A stretch of DNA of 64,000 nucleotides from Rhipicephalus microplus (taxonomy: Eukaryota > Arthropoda > Arachnida > Ixodida > Ixodidae): positions 460,451,376 through 460,515,375 of the forward strand of contig NC_134710.1 in the NCBI RefSeq assembly GCF_043290135.1. Direction: 5' to 3'. Positions within the stretch are counted from its first letter, which is position 1; every line of letters begins with the position of its first letter. Shown piece by piece: positions 43,431 through 55,134 of this stretch. The translations under genes and the position numbers were made by a program. A model generated the notes under the pieces. That model did not search any database. It saw nothing but the letters and a program-made list of their open reading frames with translations, and was not told the DNA's origin.

Positions 43431-45989
43431 AATAAATATGTGGGGCTGAAGGATGAACTACTTTAAAAAACATGTTACTCGACTCTTACAGAAGCTACAA
43501 AAGTGGTTTCAGTTCCGACTGTAGCTCTACTTAGTTTTCTGCATCACTTTTTTGTCATGTTTTTGTCAATACTAAGTGTATGTATCACTCTGCTGAAATC
43601 ACCAAATGATGATTGCAGTAACTGCAAATAAATAGTAATAATAAATAATATGTTCAATACACAAGTCATGGGGTAGGAAAGGAATATGCTTGGCAACCAC
43701 ATGGTAAACGCTCCGAAATTGTACTGTCCAGTTATCCCTTGTGGAAGCTCTTTCACTTTGTTATTTCTTTGTAGCGCTGATTCTTGGCGTAAATGTACAT
43801 AAGTAACTGAAATTAGTTTCATAGAAAAAAACAAAAACAAAAAACAGATGCTCAGGACAGACAGCACAATTACAGTGTAGGCTGGAGTAGCGGCTTTTGT
43901 AGACCTTTTTGTAATTTAATGTAAGCATCTAATTTGCTGGCATCTCATTGCAGGCGTCTTATCTTATAAAGTACCCAGCATAGGTCCGTAAAGTCTCCTT
44001 CAAACAATGGCTGCTTCAAGGGACAACATGCCCCTGATTGTTTTTGCACTACTACCTGACAACATTTAATTAATGAGGTTCGCAATTTCAGATTATGCAG
44101 CTTCATGTGTTTTACAAAAGATTTGCTGCACCTAGAAATATTGTCGTTATCTGTGTTTTTGGCACATTTCAATCACCCTGATATATTAAAAATAGTAGTA
44201 GATAATTTATTTATGTAACACTTCATCTGGTGAGATTTCATTGCGACATGTGAAAGTAAATTTCATGGTTTTATTGCGCACAATACAGGTGCTTTTTGCA
44301 ACAGATAGTCGAATGTGCAACGATCTCCGCGTTGTTGATATATGTGTCGAAGGCCGGTGCACCAATAAAGCAGCTATCGAATGGAGTCGTTGGCGTACGA
44401 TGTAAGGGCTAACATGCTCATCTTAAAACCAATTTTAAACCCACACTCTTTATTTACGTGTACATCTCAAGTATGTAGTGTTTCCTCTCGCGCCCGGATG
44501 TTGTCGGAATTCAGAGCTTGATTTTGTGATTGACGATTGAATGCACAATAATTATTGCCTATATTAGATAGGAAAATAGTGACTATAATCTACCTTTTTA
44601 CTCAATGGTCTCGCTGATGTATGTGTAAACATGGCAATGGCAGGAACACTAATCGTGCTGTAGCCAAGAAAAAAAAGTGATGCTGAACATTTTGTATCGG
44701 TCTCTAAAGCAGTTATCGATTGATAATATTCTATTAGTTGCTAACGTGAGGTCATTAGTGGCGGCGATATGCTTTTATTTTTTCTTCCAGGAAAAAGAAA
44801 GCTGATGTTCACAATTGGTGCCATCGTATAGTGTTACACCTTCAATCCACACATCTCAGACAAGAGTGCAGAATGAAAATCTAGGTGAATTACACGCTTG
44901 ACCCATGTAGCCTTTCATTTTCAACAGCAGAATTTCTGAGCTTCATTTCCAGCCTGGCCGACGGCCACTCCTAACTCGGAACACGTGCGTCAAGCTAAGT
45001 GGAAGCAAAGCATAGCCATATATATTATTGTTACATGAATGACGAGTCGATAGGCTGTCTTTATTATTGTCCCTGTATAATATAGCAAGAAGGGAGAAAG
45101 GAAACTGAGGAAGAAGGGGAAATTAGAAAGGAGTTGGGGTAGGCCACCAGCACCATTGCTTCCACAGTCTTCTCGTGTGCGCCAGTTAAATCTCCTTTTT
45201 TTTTCTTTACCTCCGCAATAACATTCTTTCATATATTAATGCTATATATTTCGCATTTTTTCGCACAGTGCTAAAGCGCCCTAAGTGGTCTAGTTTGTAA
45301 ATGTTACAAAGAGAAGCGACAATGAAATCATCATCGAACTAGAATAGCATTTTGTTGGTAAACCTGTCTTTTTTCCTTTTTTAAACTGTTCACCGTATAG
45401 GTAGGTTTGTTTCATGGAATCAGTCGTTGTCAGCTTTTGAGTCTGAGTCACCAAAACCCCCTCTAATTTGACTACTATAATATTGAGACTAGTGTAGTTG
45501 CAGAGTAACAAAGCTTTTGCAGAAAGCAATAGATTTTAAGCGGCTTTTGCCACACTAAATGCTCATAATAAATTATTCATCACAGATGGTAGGGTTACGT
45601 CCTTGGTGCTGAGGTGTACGTGACGACTACTGAAGCAACAGCAGAGTTTTAGAGCCGGAAAGGAACACAGTAACAGAATATTTAGCTACGGCATTTTTTC
45701 AATTATGGTAAACGACAGCATAAATCACTCTTAATATGTTTTTTTCAGTTGGATTACCACTTTTAATACATCTCTGCAACCAGGTTTTACATTTATCAAC
45801 GGAAACGTTCACTTTTTACACTTTTGTGAAGCCCCCTCGAAAGGTAAAGACTGACAGAAATATTATCCAGCGTTGTGTATTTAGATGATTTTGTTTTCTT
45901 TCCGTTTGTGCTTGCGTTTTTATTATTATGACTGGGCGTCATGGCGTGTGTTCAGAGAACGACCACTGTACCGTGTAACGGAAACCGTG

Positions 45990-46722
45990 AAAGACACACT
46001 ACGCGACAACCTTCCCTCTCTGGTCACCCCACTGGCAAAAAATAATTGAAGCCAGCCAACCGCATTGTCATCCCATATGTGCCGGGCGCCAGTGAAGAGC
46101 TCTCCGCGATTCTCGAAAAATCGGGGTTCGAGGTGGTTCGCAAGCCTGCTTCGATGCTCACTTTCTGCTACCACGGCCGAAGGAAAAAGCAACACCAGCG
46201 AGTAGTCTGCAAGTTGCGGTGTTAAGAGTGTCCGCTCAGCTATACGTAGGCAAAAGCGAATGTTTCCGTTCAGAAAGCCCGTGGAGTGGCCGACAGGCTT
46301 GGACTGGCGTTCCCGACATGGAAGTCAGCCGCTGAGCGCTAACGTGCGTCTTACCTGGCAGCAACAAACTTTCGCGCCCGCTCGTTAAGATTACGCCAAC
46401 TTAAGAACGACGTCAGGAAGGCAGAAGTGCAAAGCGGCACTTTTGCAGAGCCCTTGAGCAGCCCGACCATATGATCGATTTCTACAGCTTTTCTGTTCTA
46501 GAAACAGAGAGGAATTTCAGAAGGAGGTCCTTGCGTGAATCCTGGCACATTTACAACACACCAAAAAACTTGAACCGCTCTCTAGGAACAATTCCTCAGT
46601 ATAGGTTCACGGCTTTGGAAACGTGTTGGAAACGGAAAGCCGCAGCTTTTGCAAAACAAGACACATTTATGTTTTGTGACAAACACAGACAGATGCTGAG
46701 GAAGTTACCAAATTGTTCCTGA
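45990..46722 (+). pseudogene. Penelope-like element, GIY-YIG C-terminal fragment
   Basis: About 46,050-46,205 gives KPANRIVIPYVPGASEELSA and FEVVRKPASMLTFCYHGRRK, and CKLRC-stop-ECPLSYT, the C-X2-C Y-containing start of the GIY-YIG domain. Further on, in another frame, 46,471-46,722 gives IDFYSFSVLETERNFRRRSL, RESWHIYN and LNRSLGTIP, the C-terminal blocks of the same protein. Stops and shifts disable it. It differs in sequence from the Penelope element at 63.5 kb, so two families are present. Confidence 0.75.
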
Positions 46723-46928
46723 CACCTCAGGCCCTCTATGAACTTCCACACTTCCTAATCTTCTACCGAGCCCAAAAGATTTCAGTCAAAATGCTTACAT
46801 TTAAGCTTATAGAGCTCCAAAAGAAAAGCAAGAATAAATAAAAAAAACTGTTTTGTGCAGTGAAGTTGACCATTATTTTCAATATCGATTTCTATAAATG
46901 TTCAATTACGGTTATTTGCTTAAACGTC

Positions 46929-47055
<127 letters not shown>

Positions 47056-48600
47056 TGTGTTTGCGTGTGTGTGCTTGTGTACGGAAACACGGCCAATGGC
47101 ATATAAGCAAACGCTTACGCTTACGGCAACGACCTAAGAACCAATATAATAAAAGTAAGTGCCAACAGGAATACTTATAATAGTAGTAGCCGAGGCTACG
47201 TAACAGTTTATTACATGCTTTTAAACGATACCACAACCACTGCATGCCTCAAGAAAAGCAAGAAAGTCGTGATTGGTAATGCACTCAGTAAGAGTTAGAA
47301 TCTCTTGAATTGGATTCGCGGCACTTTCATACAAATAAAGACCTAAAACGAAAACAAATAAATAAGGCCTAACGTAAAACATCTTTGTTATTTCAGTTTC
47401 GCGGACAATATCGCGCTTTTTAGTGATGCCGGCGATGATTCACGAAAGAAAATCTGGAGATGTAAAAGAAAGACACGTTAAAGTATGAATAAAGAGAGGC
47501 CCGAAGAAAACAAAGATTATGTTAGACGGTCCGGCGAAAACGCGGAATTAAGGGTACTAATAGTAAAGCGACTCCTCCCCCTAAGTTTCTCGCATTCACC
47601 AAAAAAATAATAATAAGGTCAAGTTGATTCGAAATAAAACGTTAGTCATTTGCAACACATGCCCGGCAATCAGATTGCCGATAAGCTTCAAGTAGAAGTT
47701 CAAAATATTTTAGTAATAACTTATAGGCCTGAAATACAAATAAACTACTGCACGTGGCCTGAAAAAATCACGAGGCTTGAGTGGTACCACAAGATCCAAT
47801 AAACTTTACATATAGAGAAGATAGACACACCCACACGCACGCATTGCTCATCTCGATATATTATTGTAATGAAATAAATCACGTAGGAAAACCTCTGCCG
47901 TGTGCACGTTTCATCAGTAAGAACACGAGTGAATGGAACACCCAGGCACACCGTAGAAAGAGAATACACACAAAAAAAGAATGATCAAAAGCAAATGTGC
48001 AGTAAAACTAAAACCGAAATATGATGAGACGTAGAGCACGCAACATAAGGCCTTATATAAAGCGAGCGAGTCTACAATGGAAGCACTGGGTCACTGGCTG
48101 CATGCTGTGGTTATCTCTGCCGAAAGCAGTGCCGGAATTCTGCCGCGTATCTAACTCGCACACGATTCTGACTCCTCCACACTTGTCCACACATCGGCAC
48201 ACCAGCAAGAAAAACCTGCTCCCGCAATAATGATTATTTTTCCGTCCAGCCGACTACTGAGCGAAAAAAAAGGGGGAGGAGGGGGGGGGGGGTGTTTCAC
48301 GGGAAAACTTGGCGATCCGGAACAACTGAGGTCATGCAACGTGACCAACATCCTGCATAACTAAGGGCACAGAATCAGTGCGTATCTGTAGGACAGGCAT
48401 CCCCAAGTAAAAGTGTGTCCAAATATTGTGGACAACGAAAGAAAAAGTGTCAACCATAGACGTTTGGATATTTTCAAGAGGGCTTTTGTATGCCTCTCAC
48501 ACAGGCCGCCCAGAAGTTTGCTTAATCAGAACAGTGGTCACGCATATAAGAGAATACCCTGGATTACGGGCTGCTTCTGAGATCACGCTCGCACTATTCC

Positions 48601-48604
48601 TACC

Positions 48605-48671
<67 letters not shown>

Positions 48672-48740
48672 GCACGCACGCACGCACGCACGGACACACA
48701 CACACACACACGAAAACACACACACACACACACACTGAGC
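48601..48740. repeat. (CA)n microsatellite with (CACG)n interruption
   Basis: Runs of CA interrupted by CGCA repeats and a few substitutions. Frames over it are artefacts. Confidence 0.98.
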
Positions 48741-48989
48741 CTGTTCAGAATATTTCTAATTCACTCTTCAGAGAATCAAATACGATAACTTCGAAAAGCA
48801 CTGGTTTGCGTTATTTGGTTACGAACCCACGGTAAAGCTACTTGCGCTTCCCTTAGGAACGTTGTAATTTATTTTAGTGTGGTCCCGGGTTCCAAAAAGA
48901 AAAAAACGTTATGTTTTATTGTAAATTTACCTTTAATGTTTTGCAGAAAAATAAAAGCCATGACGAACCGTTAGGGAACTTTTTTTTCG

Positions 48990-50340
48990 CTATGCAACGG
49001 AAATGGAATGGAACATTTTGCGGTGGAACAAAACTAAAACCAAACTGGAAAACTCTGCGATAGCATTCGCTTCCCGCACGTTAGCCCCTGTGGAACTAAA
49101 ATATTCTCAGCTGTATCACGAAGGACTGGCCATTGTCGATGGAGTCACGCATTTTCATCAGTACATCGCGGGCAGACATGTGACTGTTATGACTGATCAC
49201 AGGCCACTCCTGAGTATCCTAGAGCCCCAGAAGCAGATTCCAGAGTCATGTTTGCCTCGTATGATGCGATGGTGCATTAAGATGTCAGCATAAGACTACG
49301 ACGTGGTGTACTGTCTAACACCGACGCACAGAGCCGCTTACCCCTCAGCGAAACCATTGAAGATACACCTCAAGTTGGCTGCGTGCTCATGTTCGAAGCG
49401 CTAAATAGCCCCCCCCCCCCCCCCCCCCCACTAACGGTCGACCAAGTCACAATGGCCACGCAAGATGACCCAACATTGTTCAAGCTGTACAACGTCCTGA
49501 TAGAGGGCAGAGTTCAAAACTTCAAGATTGAGAACAACGCTTTTAAAAAAAAGAAATGGAGTTCAGCTGTCATCTTGGTTGTATCAAATTGGGATCACGA
49601 GTTGTCTTCATGGCCCACTTCGACAACGAGCAATGGCTCTCATTCATGTGGGCACCGAGGCGTGATCACAATGAAGTGCGCCCGGAGCTACATGTGGTGG
49701 CCGGGAATCGGCAAGGGCACCGAGATAGCGGCATAGTGCACAGCCGCCACCTAAATGAACGCGCTCCGACGTGAGCTCCAGCACTGGGCTGGGGCAGACC
49801 GAACACATTTTGGCACACATTCTTGGTGATTCCGGATGCCTACAGTAAATGGGTTGAAATTCACCAAGTGAACAAACGAACATCGACAGATGCCATCGAT
49901 TTCCTGCGCTTGTTGTTCAAAACTTTTGAATTACCCCACAAGGTGGTTTCAAACAACGGAATCGCATTCGTGTCAGCCAAAATACAGGAACCCTACGAGT
50001 GACAACTGCATCACAGTGGTGAAATCTCGTCCGAACCACCCAGCCACAAACGAACAGGCCAAACGCTACGTGGTAGAGCTAAAACGTGCTCTTGCAAGTA
50101 CAGGGTCATTACAGCGGCGCATTGCACGCTTTTTTAAGCAACTTGCAACGAGCCAGACGGACCAGGTACCGGAGTATATCAAGTTTTCTTGCGAGCTGCG
50201 AACGCACATCTCAGCCATTCTGCCAGAACTGCCTTGAAAGGTCACACCACATAAGGACAACTTCCGCGTTGCCGGCAACTTCACAAAGGACCACCAGTGG
50301 TCGCCCGCCAGTTTCATTGAATGCCCGAATGAACGGCGCC
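48990..50340 (+). pseudogene. Ty3/gypsy-type pol fragment (RNase H, integrase)
   Basis: LTR-retrotransposon remnant. RNase H end: SAIAFASRTLAPVELKYSQL, HQYIAGRHVTVMTDHRPLLS (49,003-49,290). A poly-C run of about 20 bases (49,410-49,430) interrupts the frame. Integrase: the H2C2 region around GHRGVITMKCARSYMWWPGI (49,640-49,720), then FLVIPDAYSKWVEIH (catalytic Asp), VVSNNGIAFVS (second Asp replaced by Asn) and RPNHPATNEQAKRYV (near the Glu). At least five frame changes. It is most like the common K02A2.6-type gypsy pol of arthropods. No protease or RT is seen upstream, so it is 5'-truncated. Confidence 0.82.
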
Positions 50341-50379
50341 CATCGTAAAAAAAAAATGGCAGGAGATTTTGGCTTCTTG

Positions 50380-50437
50380 AAGCTAAAGCCCCTCCATCGC
50401 GTCTTCTACCGAAAAACGCATGGAGGGGCTTTAGCTT
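50380..50437. repeat. 18-bp perfect inverted repeat (hairpin)
   Basis: AAGCTAAAGCCCCTCCAT at 50,380-50,397 and its exact complement at 50,420-50,437, with a 22-nt loop. It lies between the end of the gypsy integrase and an LTR-like stretch. Confidence 0.95.
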
Positions 50438-50439
50438 GT

Positions 50440-50750
50440 GCATTCACGCTTCCAGCCAGCTGCAGGGATGCGTCCTGCCCTCCACCTGGCCTCCCCCCCA
50501 CCGATACTTGACGCCGTGCGCCCGGGAACTGACAGACTGTCGGGGCAATCAGTGGGCCCGCGCACTAGCTGCCTCTCCTTTGTACTCCTCATCCCTTTTA
50601 TGGCCCACAGCGGACTCGAAAGCCAGCGCTTGGACCATTTGGACTATGCAGCGCACAAATGCCTTTCTTGAAAGTAATAAACTCAGTTCCCTGTTACGGA
50701 CGCTTGCTATTCCGGCTACCGTGCACAATACACAGTGCAAATAGGGTTAT
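50440..50750 (+). other. LTR-like 3' region with polyadenylation signal
   Basis: Downstream of the gypsy pol. It contains AGTAATAAACTCAGTTCCC (about 50,676-50,694), a polyadenylation-type signal followed by a T/G-rich stretch, as in the R region of LTRs. A 5' LTR copy is not present in the window, so identification is tentative. Confidence 0.4.
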
Positions 50751-50759
50751 TTGTTCCTG

Positions 50760-51600
50760 AAAAATTTAACCTCCCTGCCTTTCAGCATTATATCTGTTTC
50801 TTTAACTCACTTCCATGAACATTTTTAAAAGTTATATCGTTAAAGTTGGAGAGTCGCGTAATAAAAAAGAGGAAGTGGATTTATTTTTTCATAGATTTGT
50901 TATATATTTTAGAGAAAAACTGCCAGTCAATTGCCGGCCTTTGGGCAGGGGTGTGTGGCGCAGTGGACGCAACAATGTGTAGGAAGTACAGCAGTAGATA
51001 TAGTTGTGAACGAAAGCGCGATGATTAAAAAAAAGAAAGGACATGAAATACGATCCACAGTCTCAAGCGCAAAACAAAAACTATAAAAACAGTGCCCACC
51101 AGGTTATGTTGTTTGGGTAAAAAGTAAAAAGAACTCAAATACCATCTGTAGCAAAAATAAAGCCGGCAATGTTAAAAAGCGAGACTTTGCAGAATCGAAG
51201 CATTGAAGAATCGTGCAGAAGCGAGGCTTTTAACCTCAAGCAATCAGTCTGATCAAGACAGGTATTAAAATCAAGAGCACTGTGATATATATGAAGGTGT
51301 AGTTATGAGCCATGTGAAAGAGCTAACGCACGAAGAAACTAGTTGAGATCGACACTTTAAAGAACCTCTGGTGGCAAATTGTTCCACTCTCCGCTTGTGC
51401 GGGAAAAAAATCGTACCTGTATATAGGGGCTCAGTCACTCTTTCAAGATTGGAGGCACGCGTTTTCTGAGCAAGATTGGATCGATTTAGTTAGTTTTTTT
51501 ATTGCCAGCGTAATATTATTTATGAGATAGAACAGCTTCCTTATTTCGTGAGAACGTCTTCATTCCAGGGTCTCCAGTTTAGCGCTTTCCAGAAGAACTG
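50760..51600. other. No recognisable gene
   Basis: AT-rich sequence between the gypsy remnant and a LINE fragment. The right part is probably the 3' region of that minus-strand LINE. Confidence 0.4.
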
Positions 51601-52260
51601 ACGGATATGTCTTACTTTTGGGCATTGAAAATGAATTTTACAGCTTTTCGCTGTATTGATTCAATTTTATCTGTGTTAGCATGCGTGTGAGCGTCCCAGA
51701 CAGCCGATGAATATTCTAGTATTGGTATCACGTACGTTTCACATGAGGTCCTTTAGGTTCACTGCATGCCTTAGCGAGTGCCCATCGTAGGTAGCTTAGT
51801 ATTTTCAAAGCCTTTTTCTCAGTATAAGACACATGTTCGTTCCATCCTAAATCAGATGTGATGACAAGACCATGGTGCGTATACTGTGACACAAAGGACA
51901 AGAATTGATTGCCGACGTTGTATTGAAGTTTTAATGAATCTTTTTTGTGGGTTATGGTTATCGCCAAAGTTTTTCTCGCGTTAAAGGTCCTCTGTCATTT
52001 TGTGCACCAATCTTGAATCATAGATGAAGAGTTATTTAAAACAAACTGGTCGCTGGAAGCGTTCAACACTTTAAAGCACGGAGGCATCTGCAAAAAGCTT
52101 TAGAGTTGCTGGGTATCACGGGTGGAATTATCGATATAAACCGGAGAGAAAACAGACGCGAGGACGGATCCCTGAGATATGCCGGATTTAGGCGGCGCTG
52201 ACGGCGAGTTGATATCACCGTCCATAATGTCGCGCCCGGTGAACATTACTCGCGATTTCA
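51600..52260 (-). pseudogene. CR1/Jockey-like LINE RT fragment
   Basis: Minus-strand pieces include SGISQGSVLASVFSPVYI (the region normally reading PQGS-LGPLLF-IYIND), HHGLVITSDLGWNEHVSYTE and KALKILSYLRWALAKAC (51,967-51,728), and PILEYSSAVWDAHTHANTDK with KFIFNAQK (about 51,730-51,630). The FADD block is lost in the gap. Heavily mutated. Confidence 0.75.
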
Positions 52261-53033
52261 AAGCCTGACTAAGGATGCGTTAGTTATTTAGCACTAATTA
52301 ACCAATCAGTAAATAACTGTAATTACTGTGTAAGCTGTAAAACTCGAGAATGTGCTGTTAATTCAGGGGTTTATGTGGTTCATACACTGATTGTTCGGAA
52401 ACACGCACTTCGTTTTTTTTTTCAAAATACCCCATTGATGTGCTATACTATCGATCTTTACCTCAATGAACTCTAAATATAGTTTCACGGGGTCATGAAT
52501 GTACTTTCCATAAGAATGCTCGCTTTTTACGCGCACCCTATTTTATTTTTACGTGGCACGGCAGGGTACACCATCTCAACGCTAGATGGAGCTACGAGGG
52601 CTAGATGGCTGTCGCACCCTGAACAAAACTGGCCAGAGAATTTTTTTTACCACGCGATTCAAACACGCTATATACCATCATAAACTAGACATATTCCAGT
52701 ACCTAAATCCCAGAAAGCAATTGGATATCTTAGAGCACGTCTCCGGGGCAGCGATTCAAACGCGGTAAAACAGACGATATTTCCGAGAGAACCCCTAGGC
52801 GCTGTGCATTATCTTTTAATAAGCTAGGGAACTTGCACTATTGCAACTACGATACTGTAACTCCTGCCAAAGAAAGGTTCATACAGTTGCTACTTGGAAC
52901 CGTGAAAGCAATGAGAAAATCAGAAAGGGAGAGGAGTTATCATCGTTTTGCTCTCCGTTCCCGTAGAGCGACGCGGGACCCCGCCCCCACCGTGCGAGAA
53001 AGTGCGCTTCCTGCTCTTGGGCCGGAATTCTGG

Positions 53034-54217
53034 AGCGTTGAGGACAACGGGTACTTCCCAGACACCATGTTTGGTTTCCACCAGCTGCTTTCTACGCAGG
53101 ACATCCTCTTACTCTTCAAGGAAGGTCTAGTTGATCACTTGAGCAAGAATAGCAAGTCGTCCCTTCTTGTCATTGATGTGAAAAGCGCCTTCGACAATGT
53201 TATTCATAAAGCAATACTACAAAATCTCGAAGATTCTGGCTGCGGTTCCAAGATTTATGGCTATGTTCGAAGCTTCCTCACCGGTCGTACGGCCACGGTG
53301 GGAATATACAACATACGGAGCGAAAAATTTGAGCTGCCGAACAGGCTCAAGGCTCTGTTGTGTCACCACTCCTTTTCAACGTGGCACTACCTGAACCCTC
53401 CCCCCCGCTTCTCGGAAAAATACAGGGCCTACATCACGTCATCTACGCGGACGATATTACGCTTTGCGCTCGAGGCAAGAGCACTGGAGAGCAAGAAAGC
53501 TGCCTTCAGGAGGCGGTCAATGTCATAGAGAACTACCTCGAAAGCTGCGGCCTCCATTGTGCACCTGAAAAATTGGAATTACTGGTACTCAAGGCCCGCA
53601 CACGAGGAAGACCTCCAACCTGCGAAGCTCCAGATCCATGCATCATCCTTCACGGGGTCTAAATACCGAAGGTCACCTCGCTTCGCGTGCTCAGCTTGCA
53701 CCACGACAGATCAGGGGCCGCCACGCTTTCTGGACTTCAACGCGCAGTCTTCCAGCTCACGCACCTCGTAAGGAGAGCCATAAACCGATGTAGTGGCCAG
53801 AAGGAAAACAATACCTTGAGAGTTGTGCAGGCTCTTCTAACCAGCCGAATCACCTATGGAACCCCGTACCTCACCCTCAAGACATCTAAAGTCGACAATC
53901 TGAATATGCTCATCCACAAAGCTACCAAGCTTGCCCTAGGGCTACCTCCGATGGCGTCGACCACCAGACTCCTAAGAATGGGTATACACAATACCTGGCA
54001 AGAGCTGGCAGAAGCCCAACGGACCAGCCAACTCGAGAGACTTAAGCTTACGTCGACGGGCAGATCGGTCTTTGAGCTCTTGGGCTACAGCGAGAGCTAC
54101 ATCTGTGAGGTGGACCGCAAAGGGAAGATGCCGCCGTACATGCGAGAATCATTCAGCATCGCCCAAGTACCGCGTAATATGCATCCCGAGTACCATCGAG
54201 AAAGACGAATCGCTTGA
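53034..54217 (+). pseudogene. Plus-strand LINE RT, C-terminal part
   Basis: Begins where the first part stopped: DNGYFPDTMFGFHQLLSTQD, SLLVIDVKSAFDNV (palm Asp) and RSFLTGRTATVGI in frame 52,833-53,528. After a shift come SPLLFNV and HVIYADDITLCARGKS (YADD catalytic pair, 53,360-53,662), then the thumb region in a third frame: NNTLRVVQALLTSRITYGTP and ATKLALGLPPMASTTRLLRM (53,687-54,217). Catalytic residues persist but the frame is broken at least twice. Confidence 0.85.
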
Positions 54218-55057
54218 GTCGACACCATTCGCAAAAGACACCAGCATGATCCAGACGCTCGCTACGTCGCCGCGGCAAAATACCCTGGCAAAAATGCCTA
54301 CGCTTTAAGTGTGGTCGACGCGGAAGGACAAAGCTGTCATCCACCACCCTCTGGATGCGGAGCTCCGAGTCTGCCGAGGAAGCAGTGATCGCCCTTGCCA
54401 CTACGACTGGTAAGGATGAAGTCGTAGTTTTCACAAATTCTCGATCCGCTGTCCGCAATTACAAGTCTCTCAAAATTCTGAGAAAGAGCCGAACTCCGCT
54501 TCCTTACACCTGCATGGTATGGGTGCCGTGGCACGAGGGGCTCGAAGGAAATAAAGCGGCTCAGGCAGCGGCCCGCGGTCACGTCAACCGGGCCTTCCTC
54601 AGTGCCTCGCTTGACCCGCGGTTAGCCAGCGCTGCAGAAGTAGAGGAGACCATACCACCAACATACAACGCCATCCTACAACACTATCATCTAGCTCGCA
54701 GGGTGTACCCGCCACCTAAGGCCAAGCTGACTAAAAAAGAGGCCACAGCATTTCGCAGACTTCAAGCAAACACCTATTTACACGGCACCCTACTGCATAG
54801 AATCTACCCAACGCTATACGCCTACAACTGTCCGATATGCGACGTGCCAGACACACTGGCTCACCTAATACACGAGTGCCCGTGGCGCCACGAAGATGCC
54901 AATACCAAGTCCGCAACGACTGCGCGTATCGACCCCCTAGCCAAGACGTGGGAGGCCAAGATTGCCCCACGTGACCTAGAAGACCAACGAGGACTTGTCG
55001 CCAGGGCCCGGGAGGCGATTGCGGCCACAAAATTCCTGGAATAAGGGACCCTCCCAC
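54218..55057 (+). pseudogene. Plus-strand LINE RNase H and C-terminal zinc region
   Basis: The RNase H start reads DARYVAAAKYPGKNAYAL; relatives have an Asp in the second word (YVDAA), so the first catalytic Asp is now Ala. The continuous frame 54,355-55,044 gives SAEEAVIALA (Glu), VVVFTNSRSAVRNY (usually TDS, so the next Asp is Asn), WVPWHEGLEGNKAAQAAARG, then YNCPICDVPDTLAHLIHECP, a C-X2-C-X(n)-H-X4-C zinc-binding segment. It ends at a TAA at 55,044 and the 3' end follows within 80 bp. Confidence 0.85.
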
Positions 55058-55125
55058 CTAGGTTGACCCCGAGCTCACAAACTCGGGAACACTGTTTCGA
55101 AAAATAAAATGTTTATTTCATCACA

Positions 55126-55134
55126 TTCCTATTT
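55126..55134. repeat. Target-site duplication of the plus-strand LINE (right copy)
   Basis: TTCCTATTT, matching 32,213-32,221. The sequence after it continues copy A. Confidence 0.7.

Noticed and set aside
48426..48788. 120-codon plus-strand frame
   Set aside because: Its second half is the CA repeat and there is no domain in the rest.
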